Origin: Oscillatoriophycideae cyanobacterium NC_groundwater_1537_Pr4_S-0.65um_50_18
GTDB lineage: Bacteria > Cyanobacteriota > Cyanobacteriia > Elainellales > Elainellaceae
DNA length: 64,000 nt
Reading direction: 5' to 3'
Assembly: GCA_016208305.1 (NCBI GenBank)
Contig: JACQYI010000006.1
Location: 434,001-498,000 of the forward strand
Notes under the pieces: model-generated
The model's database searches: none
What the model saw: the letters and a program-made list of their open reading frames with translations, nothing else
Told to the model about the DNA's origin: nothing
Shown here: piece after piece, positions 34,872 through 43,076 of the stretch
Layout of the letters: each line of letters starts with the position of its first letter
How positions within the stretch are numbered: the first letter of the stretch is position 1
Translations under genes and position numbers: made by a program

Positions 34872-36797
34872 TTAAGGATCACAGCAATGCGGCTTTGCCT
34901 GCGAAGGCGGCACATCCAAAGCAGGATTGGCCGTGAAAAAGCCTACAGGTTTTAGCATGAAGCCAGAGTAGGCGGTAGGCATGACCGGATGATCCTCAGG
35001 CCGAGGAATATGATGGTGTCCGAACACATACCAAACCACAACATCGGTATCGGCAATGGGGCGATTTGCAGCCGTCCATTGGGGCAATCCTTCACCGCCA
35101 GGATGCTGATTAGGATAGTCTCCGGCAGGGTAGCGCTCGGTAGGCTGATAGGGCGTCACCCATAAATGCTTGGTCATAAAGCGGGCACGCTTGAGGATGG
35201 GTGAATCAGGATGGGCGAAAGGCAAAACATTTTCGCCAGGAATAATTTTGTAGCCGACAGGCTGACCTAAGCGATTGTGGATATTGGAATTCACAACTTT
35301 CCAATAGCGTGCCGATAGCGGATCAACAATTCGCTGAGCAGACTGCTCTGTTGCAAGCAGTTCAGATCTAGCGAAGAAAGCATTGCCGTAAGGGTTCGTT
35401 TCTCCCATAGGTTCTGCTTCAGAGTTAACCTCGTATACCGAATTGTTTACGCCATCAATGTCAAAGTCGAGCCGCATGCCAAAGAAATGCTGGTGGTTGA
35501 TGGCGTTGAGTTCTGGTGCTACTACAGTGCCATATTTAGGAAAATCTGCCAGTGCGCCGCACAGCAAAATTCCGGTCAGCTTAATTTCATACTGAATCGT
35601 GCCGTCCTGGTAGAAATACCAGAAAAAGCCATACTCGTAGTTATCAACAGTGGCAATAAAGGAAAGGACGAGCCGACGCGATCGCCTCACTTCTACAGCG
35701 TCAATTCGCCAGTCGGTATGCTTCCAGAGCATGCCATAGTCTTCCTCATGGAGGCAGATTGCGTTTTCTGTTACGGCTACTTCGCCACGGCTGTTGGTGA
35801 GAACGCCATCAAAGTAGTGAATCTCGCCCACACAATCGCAGCCCAACGTCAGCGAATTCGCCAAAACGCCTACGCCATGTTCGCCCAAATCAAAAGCATT
35901 TTTGCGGAAATGCTGAATGCGCGGATCGCCATAGGGCACGACCATTTCTGCCATCGAAGCTCGGTAGAGAATCGGGCGCAGCTTGCCCTCGTCTTCATAG
36001 CCTACTTGATACAGCACTAGCCCTTCGCGCGGGGTAAAGCCAATTCGCAAATCCCACTTTTGCCAGCGCACATGATGCCCGTTGACTTCAAAGCTAGTGC
36101 CCTGCGGCTGCGTAATGTGCAACGGCTGAACATCTTGCCGCATCTCTGAGACAAATTTTGCCCGATATTCACTTGGCTCAGGAGGTACAGGCACCACCCC
36201 CAAGTCTTCGATCCGCAATACCTGCATGCGGTTGAGGTCTACCACCGGAACCAGTCCATCAATAGGACGCGCATAAAAATTGCCGTCAGGGGTGGCTCTC
36301 AAATAGCATAAACAGCGAGATAAGCGAATGCCCTTTTCGTCTTCAAAGCCAAAGTTGCCGATCGCCCAAGGGTCAACAACTACGAGATCTAAATCGGCAA
36401 TCCCTCGTTTGGCTATTGCCGCCAAAAACTCTGGATGCGCTTTTACAGCGGCCTCGCACTCGACCAGCTCATCTGGCATGATGTTGGGCTGCATATCAGG
36501 AATATGCGTCCAGGCAATCACCTGCTGCTGACCCAAAGACACGATCGCCTCGTAGGTGTGGCCTGTGGCATTGTCCAGCAGAATGAGGAAGGCTTGGCGA
36601 TCGATGGCATCCCCTTTTTGAAAGCTCAACACCTCTGCTTTGGGTGGCTCATGCAGCGTTACACAGGGAAACCGAAACTGATTGCCAACAGGTCGATCGC
36701 GACGCACAATTGCTACGGCTGCTTCAACTTCAGCGATCGTCAAGGGTTCTAAAGGGTGGACGGATGAGCTAATTGGGGACAACTTAAGGGTAGACAT
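34872..36797 (-). CDS. Copper-containing primary-amine oxidase
   Basis: The 641-residue product is a copper amine oxidase, which oxidises primary amines to aldehydes with release of ammonia and hydrogen peroxide. The cofactor tyrosine lies in FIATVDNYEYGFFWYF (Tyr387) and would become topaquinone. Copper ligands come from HQHFFGMRLDFDIDG and TKHLWVTPYQP, and the catalytic Asp is likely the one in GEIHYFDGVL. Small N2/N3 domains precede the catalytic domain, and the E. coli-type D1 domain is missing, as in Arthrobacter enzymes. There is no signal peptide, so a cytoplasmic place is inferred. It is an isolated gene, with no amine transporter or aldehyde dehydrogenase nearby. Confidence 0.95.
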   Translation of the reverse strand: MSTLKLSPISSSVHPLEPLTIAEVEAAVAIVRRDRPVGNQFRFPCVTLHEPPKAEVLSFQKGDAIDRQAFLILLDNATGHTYEAIVSLGQQQVIAWTHIPDMQPNIMPDELVECEAAVKAHPEFLAAIAKRGIADLDLVVVDPWAIGNFGFEDEKGIRLSRCLCYLRATPDGNFYARPIDGLVPVVDLNRMQVLRIEDLGVVPVPPEPSEYRAKFVSEMRQDVQPLHITQPQGTSFEVNGHHVRWQKWDLRIGFTPREGLVLYQVGYEDEGKLRPILYRASMAEMVVPYGDPRIQHFRKNAFDLGEHGVGVLANSLTLGCDCVGEIHYFDGVLTNSRGEVAVTENAICLHEEDYGMLWKHTDWRIDAVEVRRSRRLVLSFIATVDNYEYGFFWYFYQDGTIQYEIKLTGILLCGALADFPKYGTVVAPELNAINHQHFFGMRLDFDIDGVNNSVYEVNSEAEPMGETNPYGNAFFARSELLATEQSAQRIVDPLSARYWKVVNSNIHNRLGQPVGYKIIPGENVLPFAHPDSPILKRARFMTKHLWVTPYQPTERYPAGDYPNQHPGGEGLPQWTAANRPIADTDVVVWYVFGHHHIPRPEDHPVMPTAYSGFMLKPVGFFTANPALDVPPSQAKPHCCDP

Positions 36798-37174
36798 AGC
36801 TGCACACTGAAGAACTAGAGACTGAAGGACTAGAGACTGAAGGACTTGAGGAAATTAAGGTAAGAAACGAGAACGAAATAAAACCGATATACCTGTAGGG
36901 GTTTAGCATTCGGCAGATGTGCCCTTGGTCGTAGCAAAGAGGGTTGCCCGAATGCTAAACCCTTACGCTTGAGTTCCGGTGTTATTTAATCCACGATCCT
37001 AAGGATCGCAAACAAAAGGAAAATTACAGATCATCGGGTTCATACAGGGTGATAAGAGCAGGAACTCTATCACAGGATAAATCATCCCCTTCGCCGCAGC
37101 CTTGCGCCATGACGATCCGGCGGTATGTCATAATTCCCTGAGATTCCAGTCGGAGATCGTAGGAGATTATAGAG
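36798..37174. other. Amine-oxidase/small-gene spacer
   Basis: The 377 bp carry a 15-bp tandem duplication (ACTAGAGACTGAAGG, about 36814-36843) and the palindromic element at 36892-36968. Nothing resembling a gene is present. Confidence 0.5.
36892..36968. repeat. Palindromic GTAGGGGTTTAGCATT element
   Basis: GGGGTTTAGCATTCGGC (36898-36914) faces GCCCGAATGCTAAACCC (36946-36962) around a 31-bp loop. One extra C is bulged. GTAGGGGTTTAGCATT is a dispersed palindrome widely seen in cyanobacterial spacers, to my knowledge. No frame fits inside. Confidence 0.75.
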
Positions 37175-37501
37175 GTGTCAGATATCTTCGTTATGCTTCG
37201 CAATCAAGACAACATTGCGCTAACGTCGATTGACGGCATTGCGTTCGTCACCCTGCTTAAGCAAGATGAGCGAGTCGTTGCGGAAGAAATTGTTGAGCTA
37301 ATTTATGCTGATGCGGGCTTCGATGACTTACCTTTAGGGAAATACACTGTAGCAGTGCAGCATAAATCTGTGGAACCGTCAGAGGTGAAATATGAGGTCA
37401 CGATCGCTGCTGAAGATCAGGTCGTTTTCCTAACGTTCATGTATCTAGAGCTAGAGCGAGTTTTTCTCAAGGTTAAGGCTTCCACAGAAATGAGGTTGTG
37501 A
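37175..37501 (+). CDS. Small protein of unknown function, beta-rich
   Basis: I do not recognise this 108-residue product. GTG 37175 follows GGAG with a spacing of about 9 bp, and ATG 37193 is the alternative. The middle (LPLGKYTVAVQHKSVEPSEV and YEVTIAAEDQVVFLTFMYLE) has the strand pattern of an immunoglobulin-like or carboxypeptidase-regulatory-like sandwich. The C-terminus (LERVFLKVKAST) also looks like a strand. No signal peptide or membrane helix is present. The stop is separated from the next ATG by three bases, so the two small genes form a pair. Confidence 0.7.
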   Translation: MSDIFVMLRNQDNIALTSIDGIAFVTLLKQDERVVAEEIVELIYADAGFDDLPLGKYTVAVQHKSVEPSEVKYEVTIAAEDQVVFLTFMYLELERVFLKVKASTEMRL

Positions 37502-37504
37502 CGC

Positions 37505-37702
37505 ATGACAGCTAAGGTGATTCCGTCTAGTTCTATCAAGGCATTTCGCTATCGGGTTCATGCATTAGAGCAACATCTTTGGAGCGAGAAAGATCCCACA
37601 AGGCGAGCCAATTTAGCGCTACAACTTGCGGATGCCGCAACAACGCTGGCAAGGCTGGAAATGTCTGAATCTCAAAGATCTCAGCAAGAAGATTTGTCTT
37701 AG
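37505..37702 (+). CDS. Small helical protein of unknown function
   Basis: This 65-residue product starts three bases after the stop of the gene at 37175, which argues for co-translation. The sequence [20 protein letters not shown] and [20 protein letters not shown] predicts two helices. No known family is evident. Its last four bases overlap the end of trpF on the opposite strand. Confidence 0.65.
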   Translation: MTAKVIPSSSIKAFRYRVHALEQHLWSEKDPTRRANLALQLADAATTLARLEMSESQRSQQEDLS

Positions 37703-38385
37703 CGATCGCCCAAGGCCACCAGTGCAGCCCTATGCTGCAATTGCTCTAGTAACCGAGTCACTTTTGCCAGATCTTTGTTGCCTGGAGAAACCTCAACGCC
37801 ACTAGAGACATCAATCCCATCGGGGTTAACCTGGCTCAAAGCCTGCAAAACGTTATCGGGCGTGATGCCTCCCGCCAGCAGCCAAGGACAAGCCGGACGA
37901 AATTGCTTCAAGCTCAGCCAGTCCATTGTTTTTCCGGTGCCGCCATACTGCCCTGGATGGGTTGCCTGTGGGTCGAAAGCATCGAGCAGTAGCGCATCGA
38001 TCGCCCCTTCATAGCGCTGAGCCTGCTGCAACGTTTCATGATTCTGCACCCGAAAGGCTTTGATAATTTCAGCATGGGGCAACGCTTGGCGAAGCTGCTG
38101 ACAAAACTGAGGCGATTCGCTGCCGTGAAGCTGAACGGCATTGAGTTGAGCAATTGCCACCACCTCCTGAATTTCTGCGATCGCCGCATTCACAAACACC
38201 CCAATGCGGTCGATCGGCTGAGCCGTCGGTAATGCCTCCACCACGGCCTGAATTTGCGCTGGCGTGACATAGCGTGGAGACTGCCGCACGCAAATAAACC
38301 CAAGCGCTGTAGCGCCACTCTGGGCGATCGCTCGTCCTTGATCAGGCTGTGTAATACCGCAAATTTTAATCCGCATCAATTGCAT
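37699..38385 (-). CDS. trpF: Phosphoribosylanthranilate isomerase
   Basis: The 228-residue TIM-barrel enzyme converts N-(5'-phosphoribosyl)anthranilate to the carboxyphenylamino-deoxyribulose phosphate in tryptophan synthesis. Motifs are [13 protein letters not shown] with the catalytic Cys, [44 protein letters not shown] with the catalytic Asp, [12 protein letters not shown] and [16 protein letters not shown]. It stands alone, as is normal in cyanobacteria, where trp genes are dispersed. It converges with the small-gene pair. Confidence 0.97.
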   Translation of the reverse strand: MQLMRIKICGITQPDQGRAIAQSGATALGFICVRQSPRYVTPAQIQAVVEALPTAQPIDRIGVFVNAAIAEIQEVVAIAQLNAVQLHGSESPQFCQQLRQALPHAEIIKAFRVQNHETLQQAQRYEGAIDALLLDAFDPQATHPGQYGGTGKTMDWLSLKQFRPACPWLLAGGITPDNVLQALSQVNPDGIDVSSGVEVSPGNKDLAKVTRLLEQLQHRAALVALGDR

Positions 38386-38512
38386 AGTTTTGTATCTAAA
38401 TATTGCCTAAAATTGTTAACTCTTCAAACAAAAGAATTTTAACGTCAGGTCAATTTTTATAATCTTACCCAAGCTCTATAAAACGCCCATTTAGATCAGG
38501 AGAATTAAGACT

Positions 38513-38791
38513 TTGGCTTACTCTACTCTACTGACAAGCACACTGGCAGCCACCGCTCGGACTGCGCCTTGGTCGCCCGGTGTGGCGCTCATCATGATTA
38601 CCTGCAATTTATTTGCGATCGCAGTGGGCTACTATGCTATCCAAAATCGTGGCGTCGGCCCCAAGCTCCCAGGCGAACTGCCCGCAATGTTTACAGGTTT
38701 TGGCATTCCCGAACTGTTGGCAACCGCCAGCTTTGGGCATGTGTTGGGCGCAGGTTTTATTTTAGGGCTGAGTAACGCGGGGCTGCTCTAG
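38513..38791 (+). CDS. psaK: Photosystem I reaction centre subunit PsaK
   Basis: The 92-residue product is PsaK, a peripheral two-helix subunit of photosystem I. The first helix is GVALIMITCNLFAIAVGYYA, then the loop IQNRGVGPKLPG, and the second helix reads FGIPELLATASFGHVLGAGF. A short N-terminal extension (residues 1-20) would be removed on maturation. The start is TTG at 38513, about 10 bp after AGGAGAA. No ATG upstream is in frame, and starting later would lose the first helix region. A terminator follows 64 bp after the stop. Confidence 0.96.
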   Translation: MAYSTLLTSTLAATARTAPWSPGVALIMITCNLFAIAVGYYAIQNRGVGPKLPGELPAMFTGFGIPELLATASFGHVLGAGFILGLSNAGLL

Positions 38792-38854
38792 GTAAGCGCT
38801 GCTTTAGACAAGGCTGCTCTGGGCAAGACCGCTTCGGGCAAGACCGCTAACTTT

Positions 38855-38898
38855 GAGCCTGGTTTGAGGGGTGTGCCTCTTAAACCAGGCTCTTTAGA
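38855..38898 (+). terminator. Terminator hairpin after psaK
   Basis: GAGCCTGGTTT (38855-38865) pairs perfectly with AAACCAGGCTC (38882-38892), with an inner GAGG/CCTC stem, and TTTAG follows. It fits an intrinsic terminator for psaK. Upstream, GGGCAAGACCGCT is repeated twice in tandem. Confidence 0.75.
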
Positions 38899-38988
38899 TC
38901 AGGGGATTAGGCTTGGCAAATGTGACCGATCGCAGACTCGATGCCAGACTCGATACAATGAGAGAGTCCAAACAGTGAGCATATCCTC

Positions 38989-40182
38989 ATGGGATCGGGT
39001 TGGCGAATTGGTAAGGTCTTCGGCATCCCCTTGCTGGTAGATCGGTCATGGTTTTTCATTTTGGCGTTGATTACTTATTCATACGCCTTAGACTGGCAGC
39101 AAGAGCCTTGGGGAACCAACTGGGCTTGGGTCGCAGGGTTTGCTATGGCAATGCTGCTGTTTGGGTCAGTGCTACTCCATGAGCTAGGGCACAGCTTGGT
39201 GGCTCGATCGCAGGGTATTACTGTTAATTCCATTACTCTGTTTCTGTTTGGTGGCATCGCTGCCATTGATCAGGAATCGAAAACCCCAGGTCAGGCATTT
39301 CAGGTGGCGATCGCAGGGCCTGCCGTCAGTTTCTGCCTGTTTGTTGGGCTGTCTTTGATGCGCTGGCTGCCTTTGCCCGCTCCGGCGATCGCTGTGGTAG
39401 ACAACTTGGCGTTGACCAATTTTGTCTTAGCCCTGTTTAACATGATTCCGGGTTTGCCGCTTGATGGGGGACAGGTCTTGAAAGCCACCATCTGGAAAGC
39501 CACAGGCAGCCGTCTCAAGGGCATTCGTTGGGCAGCCAGAGCCGGACAGACGCTCGGTTGGGCAGCCGTGATTTTTGGCTTTGCTGCCTATATCAGATTT
39601 TTTCAGTTCAGCTTTTTGTGGATTGCCCTCTTGGGTTGGTTTGGCATTCGCAACGCCACTTCTTACCTGCGCATTACCGATCTGCAACAGGCTTTGATGC
39701 AGATCACGGCTGCTATGGCCATGACGCGAGAGTTCCGAGTCATTGATGCCGATATGTCGCTTCGCCAATTTGCCGACGACTTTCTTTTAAGCGAAGCCCA
39801 GCCTGTATATTACGCGGCCTCTGATGGACGCTATCGCGGACTGGTGCAAGTAGAAGATTTGCGCGAGGTGGAACGGAGTCTCTGGGAAACTCAAACCCTG
39901 AGCGCCATTACTCAACCGCTTACAGAAATTCCTTCGGTTGCTGAAGCTACTCCCCTCAAAACGGTCATTGATCGGTTGGAAGAAGGGAATCTGAGGCGAA
40001 TCACGGTGCTTTCTCCTGCTGGAGCCGTGACAGGCGTGATCGATCGCGGTGATATCGTGCGTGCCTTAGCCGAAAACATGAAGTTCTTAATTTCTGATGA
40101 GGTGATTCAGCGCATTAAGGCAGAAGGAGTCTATCCGCCTGGGTTACAGCTTGCGGCGATCGCCAAAGCCGCTGCTGAATAA
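38989..40182 (+). CDS. Site-2 protease family protein with CBS domains
   Basis: The 397-residue protein is an M50 (S2P-type) intramembrane metalloprotease with C-terminal CBS pair. The zinc motif is LLHELGHSL (His64, Glu65, His68), and the third ligand lies in GLPLDGGQVLKA (Asp159). GIAAIDQESKTPGQAFQVAIAGPAV is the typical segment between. About five or six membrane helices carry the active site, and residues about 240-375 form the CBS region, ending GVIDRGDIVRALAE. Such proteases cut membrane-bound regulators; the CBS pair may sense adenylates. No substrate is evident here. Confidence 0.93.
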   Translation: MGSGWRIGKVFGIPLLVDRSWFFILALITYSYALDWQQEPWGTNWAWVAGFAMAMLLFGSVLLHELGHSLVARSQGITVNSITLFLFGGIAAIDQESKTPGQAFQVAIAGPAVSFCLFVGLSLMRWLPLPAPAIAVVDNLALTNFVLALFNMIPGLPLDGGQVLKATIWKATGSRLKGIRWAARAGQTLGWAAVIFGFAAYIRFFQFSFLWIALLGWFGIRNATSYLRITDLQQALMQITAAMAMTREFRVIDADMSLRQFADDFLLSEAQPVYYAASDGRYRGLVQVEDLREVERSLWETQTLSAITQPLTEIPSVAEATPLKTVIDRLEEGNLRRITVLSPAGAVTGVIDRGDIVRALAENMKFLISDEVIQRIKAEGVYPPGLQLAAIAKAAAE

Positions 40183-40209
40183 TTTTGTTTGAATAGTTTG
40201 ACTTGCACC

Positions 40210-40719
40210 CTATAGCAGCAGTTTGGGCGGAGTCAGCCAGAACAACTGGCAATTGCCGACCGGAGAACCAGCTTCAGGCAAACTTAGGCCAATCACGCCT
40301 GCTTTTTTTAAGCGAAAGGTGCTTTGTCCGTCTGACGAATGCCGAACGGTGCCCCAAACCAGTTTCTCAGCCCACTCACCCAAATCGGGTTCATGCCCGA
40401 CGATCGCCAACTGATGGCCGCGCCAAGATTGCAGCCATGTAACCCAAGCTTCAAAGCTGCCTGCGGGTGCCAAATACTCTGATACTTCTCCCGACTTGCC
40501 TAAGCCAACGGCCTGCAAAATTTCGGCGGTTTGTCTGGCACGCACCAGCGGACTCGTCTGAATCAGATCAAACCGAATGCCCAGGCCATACAGCCGTTCA
40601 GCAATTTGTTTTGTCTTTTCGCGGCCTTCATCGGTCAGAGGGCGATCGCCATCCTTGGGGTAAGTGCCGTGCTCGGCAGCAATGCCATGCCGAATCAAGT
40701 AAAGTTCGATGGGTTTCAT
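40210..40719 (-). CDS. sixA: Phosphohistidine phosphatase SixA
   Basis: The 169-residue product belongs to the histidine phosphatase (RHG) family: LYLIRHGIAAEHGTYPKDGD with the catalytic RHG, RPLTDEGREKTKQIAERL, IQTSPLVRARQTAEIL and the second His in LAIVGHEPDLGEWAEKLV. SixA removes phosphate from HPt-domain histidines or from phosphotransfer proteins. A receiver-HPt protein is encoded at 7.6 kb, but there is no direct link in the sequence. It converges with the S2P gene at a distance of 27 bp. Confidence 0.92.
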   Translation of the reverse strand: MKPIELYLIRHGIAAEHGTYPKDGDRPLTDEGREKTKQIAERLYGLGIRFDLIQTSPLVRARQTAEILQAVGLGKSGEVSEYLAPAGSFEAWVTWLQSWRGHQLAIVGHEPDLGEWAEKLVWGTVRHSSDGQSTFRLKKAGVIGLSLPEAGSPVGNCQLFWLTPPKLLL

Positions 40720-40849
40720 AGGGCTTCAAATATAGGCTTCAAGGATGGGCTGCAAAGCTGCTTTATTTGCGTGATTCTATAGATTAAGATTAGCTGCTCT
40801 GTTGTCAAGAACCTCTAGCCCTGTGCTGAAATTCTCTGCTGAAATCCCT

Positions 40850-41599
40850 ATGCTGAAATCTTCTCCAATCCGGATGCTGCTAGGCATCAGTCTGCTGATC
40901 ACCCTGCTAATCACCGCTTGCAGTCCCGCTATTGCCCCGGCTGGCTCTGACGTTTATCAAGAGCGAACCCTGCACAACCCGGATGGCATTGGGAAATTTT
41001 ACATGGGCAGAGAAATCGCGCAAGTTATGGGACATCAAGGCGCAGGCTGGCTAGAGCGCTCTAGTCGAGCCATTGAGGAAAAGCCAGATCTGGCGATCGC
41101 CGCTCTCGATCTTAAGCCAACCGACACTGTGGCCGATATTGGCGCGGGCACCGGATATTTCAGCTTTCGGCTGAGCGATCGCCTGCCGCAGGGCAAAGTC
41201 TTGGCAGTAGATGTGCAGCCTGAAATGATCGACATTCTCAACCTGCTCAAACAGGAGAAGGGCGTTACCAATGTTCAGCCGATTTTGGGCAGCGTTGCCG
41301 ACCCCCATCTGCCTGCCGACAGCGTTGACTGGGCGATTTTGGTCGATGCCTATCACGAATTTGAGTATCCAAGGGAAATGATGCAGGGTCTGGTCAAAGC
41401 CCTCAAACCCAACGGACAGGTGGCCTTGCTAGAATACCGAGGAGAAAATCCTCTAATTCCGATCAAAGGGCTGCACAAAATGACGCAACGCCAGGTCAAA
41501 AAAGAAATGCATGCTGTGGGGCTAACCTGGCAAGAAACCGAGGACTTGCTGCCGCAACAGCATCTCATGATTTTTAGAAAGGCGATCGCTCCTGCATAA
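40850..41599 (+). CDS. SAM-dependent methyltransferase with lipoprotein-type N-terminus
   Basis: The 249-residue product has a class I methyltransferase fold: VADIGAGTGYFSFRLSDRLP for the SAM-binding motif, KVLAVDVQPEMIDIL, and VDWAILVDAYHEFEYPREMM. The N-terminus (MLLGISLLITLLITACSP) is a hydrophobic stretch ending in a lipobox-like LITAC, so it is probably anchored outside the cytoplasmic membrane or at least membrane-bound. DIGAGTGYFSFRL and AYHEFE suggest a family of periplasmic-signal methyltransferases seen in cyanobacteria. The substrate is unknown. The start is ambiguous: TTG 40802, ATG 40850 and ATG 40874 are in frame, and GCTGAAAT is tandemly repeated across the first two. Confidence 0.85.
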   Translation: MLKSSPIRMLLGISLLITLLITACSPAIAPAGSDVYQERTLHNPDGIGKFYMGREIAQVMGHQGAGWLERSSRAIEEKPDLAIAALDLKPTDTVADIGAGTGYFSFRLSDRLPQGKVLAVDVQPEMIDILNLLKQEKGVTNVQPILGSVADPHLPADSVDWAILVDAYHEFEYPREMMQGLVKALKPNGQVALLEYRGENPLIPIKGLHKMTQRQVKKEMHAVGLTWQETEDLLPQQHLMIFRKAIAPA

Positions 41600-41801
41600 T
41601 TCCACGCATGAAAATCTTGGGCTTGCTTCAAGGTCAAACGCAAAGTTAGGACAGGGACGTTTTGGGTGGCTACGGCTACAAGTTGAGTAATCTAACAGCA
41701 CATCAAGCACAGAACACCCGTCGGGCTAGACCAAGAGAAGGATGCAACCGCTGAATTTTCCTCGATACTTATAGAAAGATCTGAATTCAGGGGGAACCAA
41801 T

Positions 41802-42950
41802 ATGCTGACGAAAGGCTTTGAAGTCGAGATGTACACGGGTACACCTCAGGGCGATATCGTTGGCTTTTCAGACAAAATTGTGGCAAACCTGCATGGCTTC
41901 GTGCGCGAACCAGATACCCGCAATGTGGAATACACCACGGCTCCCTTTTGCCGCTACGAAAGGCTGCTGTGTGAGTTGGTACGGCCTCGGCGCGAGCTAC
42001 GAAGCTATCTCCAGACCCTAGGAGACTATACGCTGATTCCGGGCAGCACCTTATCGACCGGAGGAGGCGACCACTTCGATCGCTCTGATCCCGGCAATCC
42101 CTATCATGACTATATTGAGCAGACCTATGGCACCACGGTCGTAACTGCCAGCATCCACATCAATGTCGGCATCCCAGATGTAGAAACGCTGATGCGCGCC
42201 TGTCGGCTAGTACGGGTTGAGGCACCCCTATATTTGGCATTAAGCGCAGCCTCTCCCTTTTTAAACAATGAAGTAACGGGTTCCCATTCTTCACGCTGGA
42301 GCGTCTTTCCTCAAACGCCTGCATCGGTGCCGCTGTTTGAAAGCCATGCCCACTATGTACGCTGGACAGAAGAGCAGCTTAAGCTAGGCACTATGCAGAA
42401 TGTGCGGCATTTATGGTCGGCAGTGCGTCCCAATGGCGATCGTCGTCCCTATAGCCTCAATCGACTAGAGCTACGCATTTGCGATATGGTCAGCGATCCC
42501 GTAACGCTGCTTGCCATCTCGGCTCTGCTAGAGGCTCGAATTTTGCAGCTCATGGCTGACCCCAGCCTTGACCCGCTAGAGTCTAGCGTGCTGCCTGCAT
42601 CCACACGCGCCGAAGAACTGGTTGCTCTCACCCAGACCAACGAAATAGCCGCCGCTCACAATAGCCTAGATGCTGAGTTGCGTCATTGGAAGGACGGTAG
42701 CCCTATCTTGGCTAGAACTTGGATTGAGCAGCTCTATCAAGAAGCTTGGGCAACCGCCAAGCCGCAGGGCTTTAGCTGCTTTTTGATGCCGCTGAAAAAA
42801 GTGCTGCGAGAAGGGAATGAAGCTCAGCGCTGGCTGAAGGCGATCGATCAAGGCTGGGATGTGCGAAAGGTGATGCAGCAAGCCATCCAGGATACTGCCA
42901 CCCAAGAGCAAGCCCTAGCCGACGAACTGTTACAGCCTCTAGTGGCCTAA
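41802..42950 (+). CDS. gshA: Glutamate-cysteine ligase (cyanobacterial type)
   Basis: The 382-residue enzyme joins glutamate and cysteine with ATP, the first step of glutathione synthesis. The cyanobacterial/plant-unrelated GCS2-like signatures are MLTKGFEVEMYTG, VREPDTRNVEYTTAPFCRYE, then GSTLSTGGGDHFDRSD, ASIHINVGIPDVETLMRA and NRLELRICDMVSDP. Position and length match cyanobacterial GshA. ATG 41802 follows a purine-rich GGGGGAACC. The gene is monocistronic. Confidence 0.95.
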   Translation: MLTKGFEVEMYTGTPQGDIVGFSDKIVANLHGFVREPDTRNVEYTTAPFCRYERLLCELVRPRRELRSYLQTLGDYTLIPGSTLSTGGGDHFDRSDPGNPYHDYIEQTYGTTVVTASIHINVGIPDVETLMRACRLVRVEAPLYLALSAASPFLNNEVTGSHSSRWSVFPQTPASVPLFESHAHYVRWTEEQLKLGTMQNVRHLWSAVRPNGDRRPYSLNRLELRICDMVSDPVTLLAISALLEARILQLMADPSLDPLESSVLPASTRAEELVALTQTNEIAAAHNSLDAELRHWKDGSPILARTWIEQLYQEAWATAKPQGFSCFLMPLKKVLREGNEAQRWLKAIDQGWDVRKVMQQAIQDTATQEQALADELLQPLVA

Positions 42951-43076
42951 TCTAGGTAGCCTAATCTAGATAACCTAGTCTGGATGGCATAACGAAGTCC
43001 GCTTTCCTAGGGTTTTTAGGTCGGCCATCACGGCTGCCCGAAAGCCCCGTACATGATGAATCGCAAGAGGCACAGC

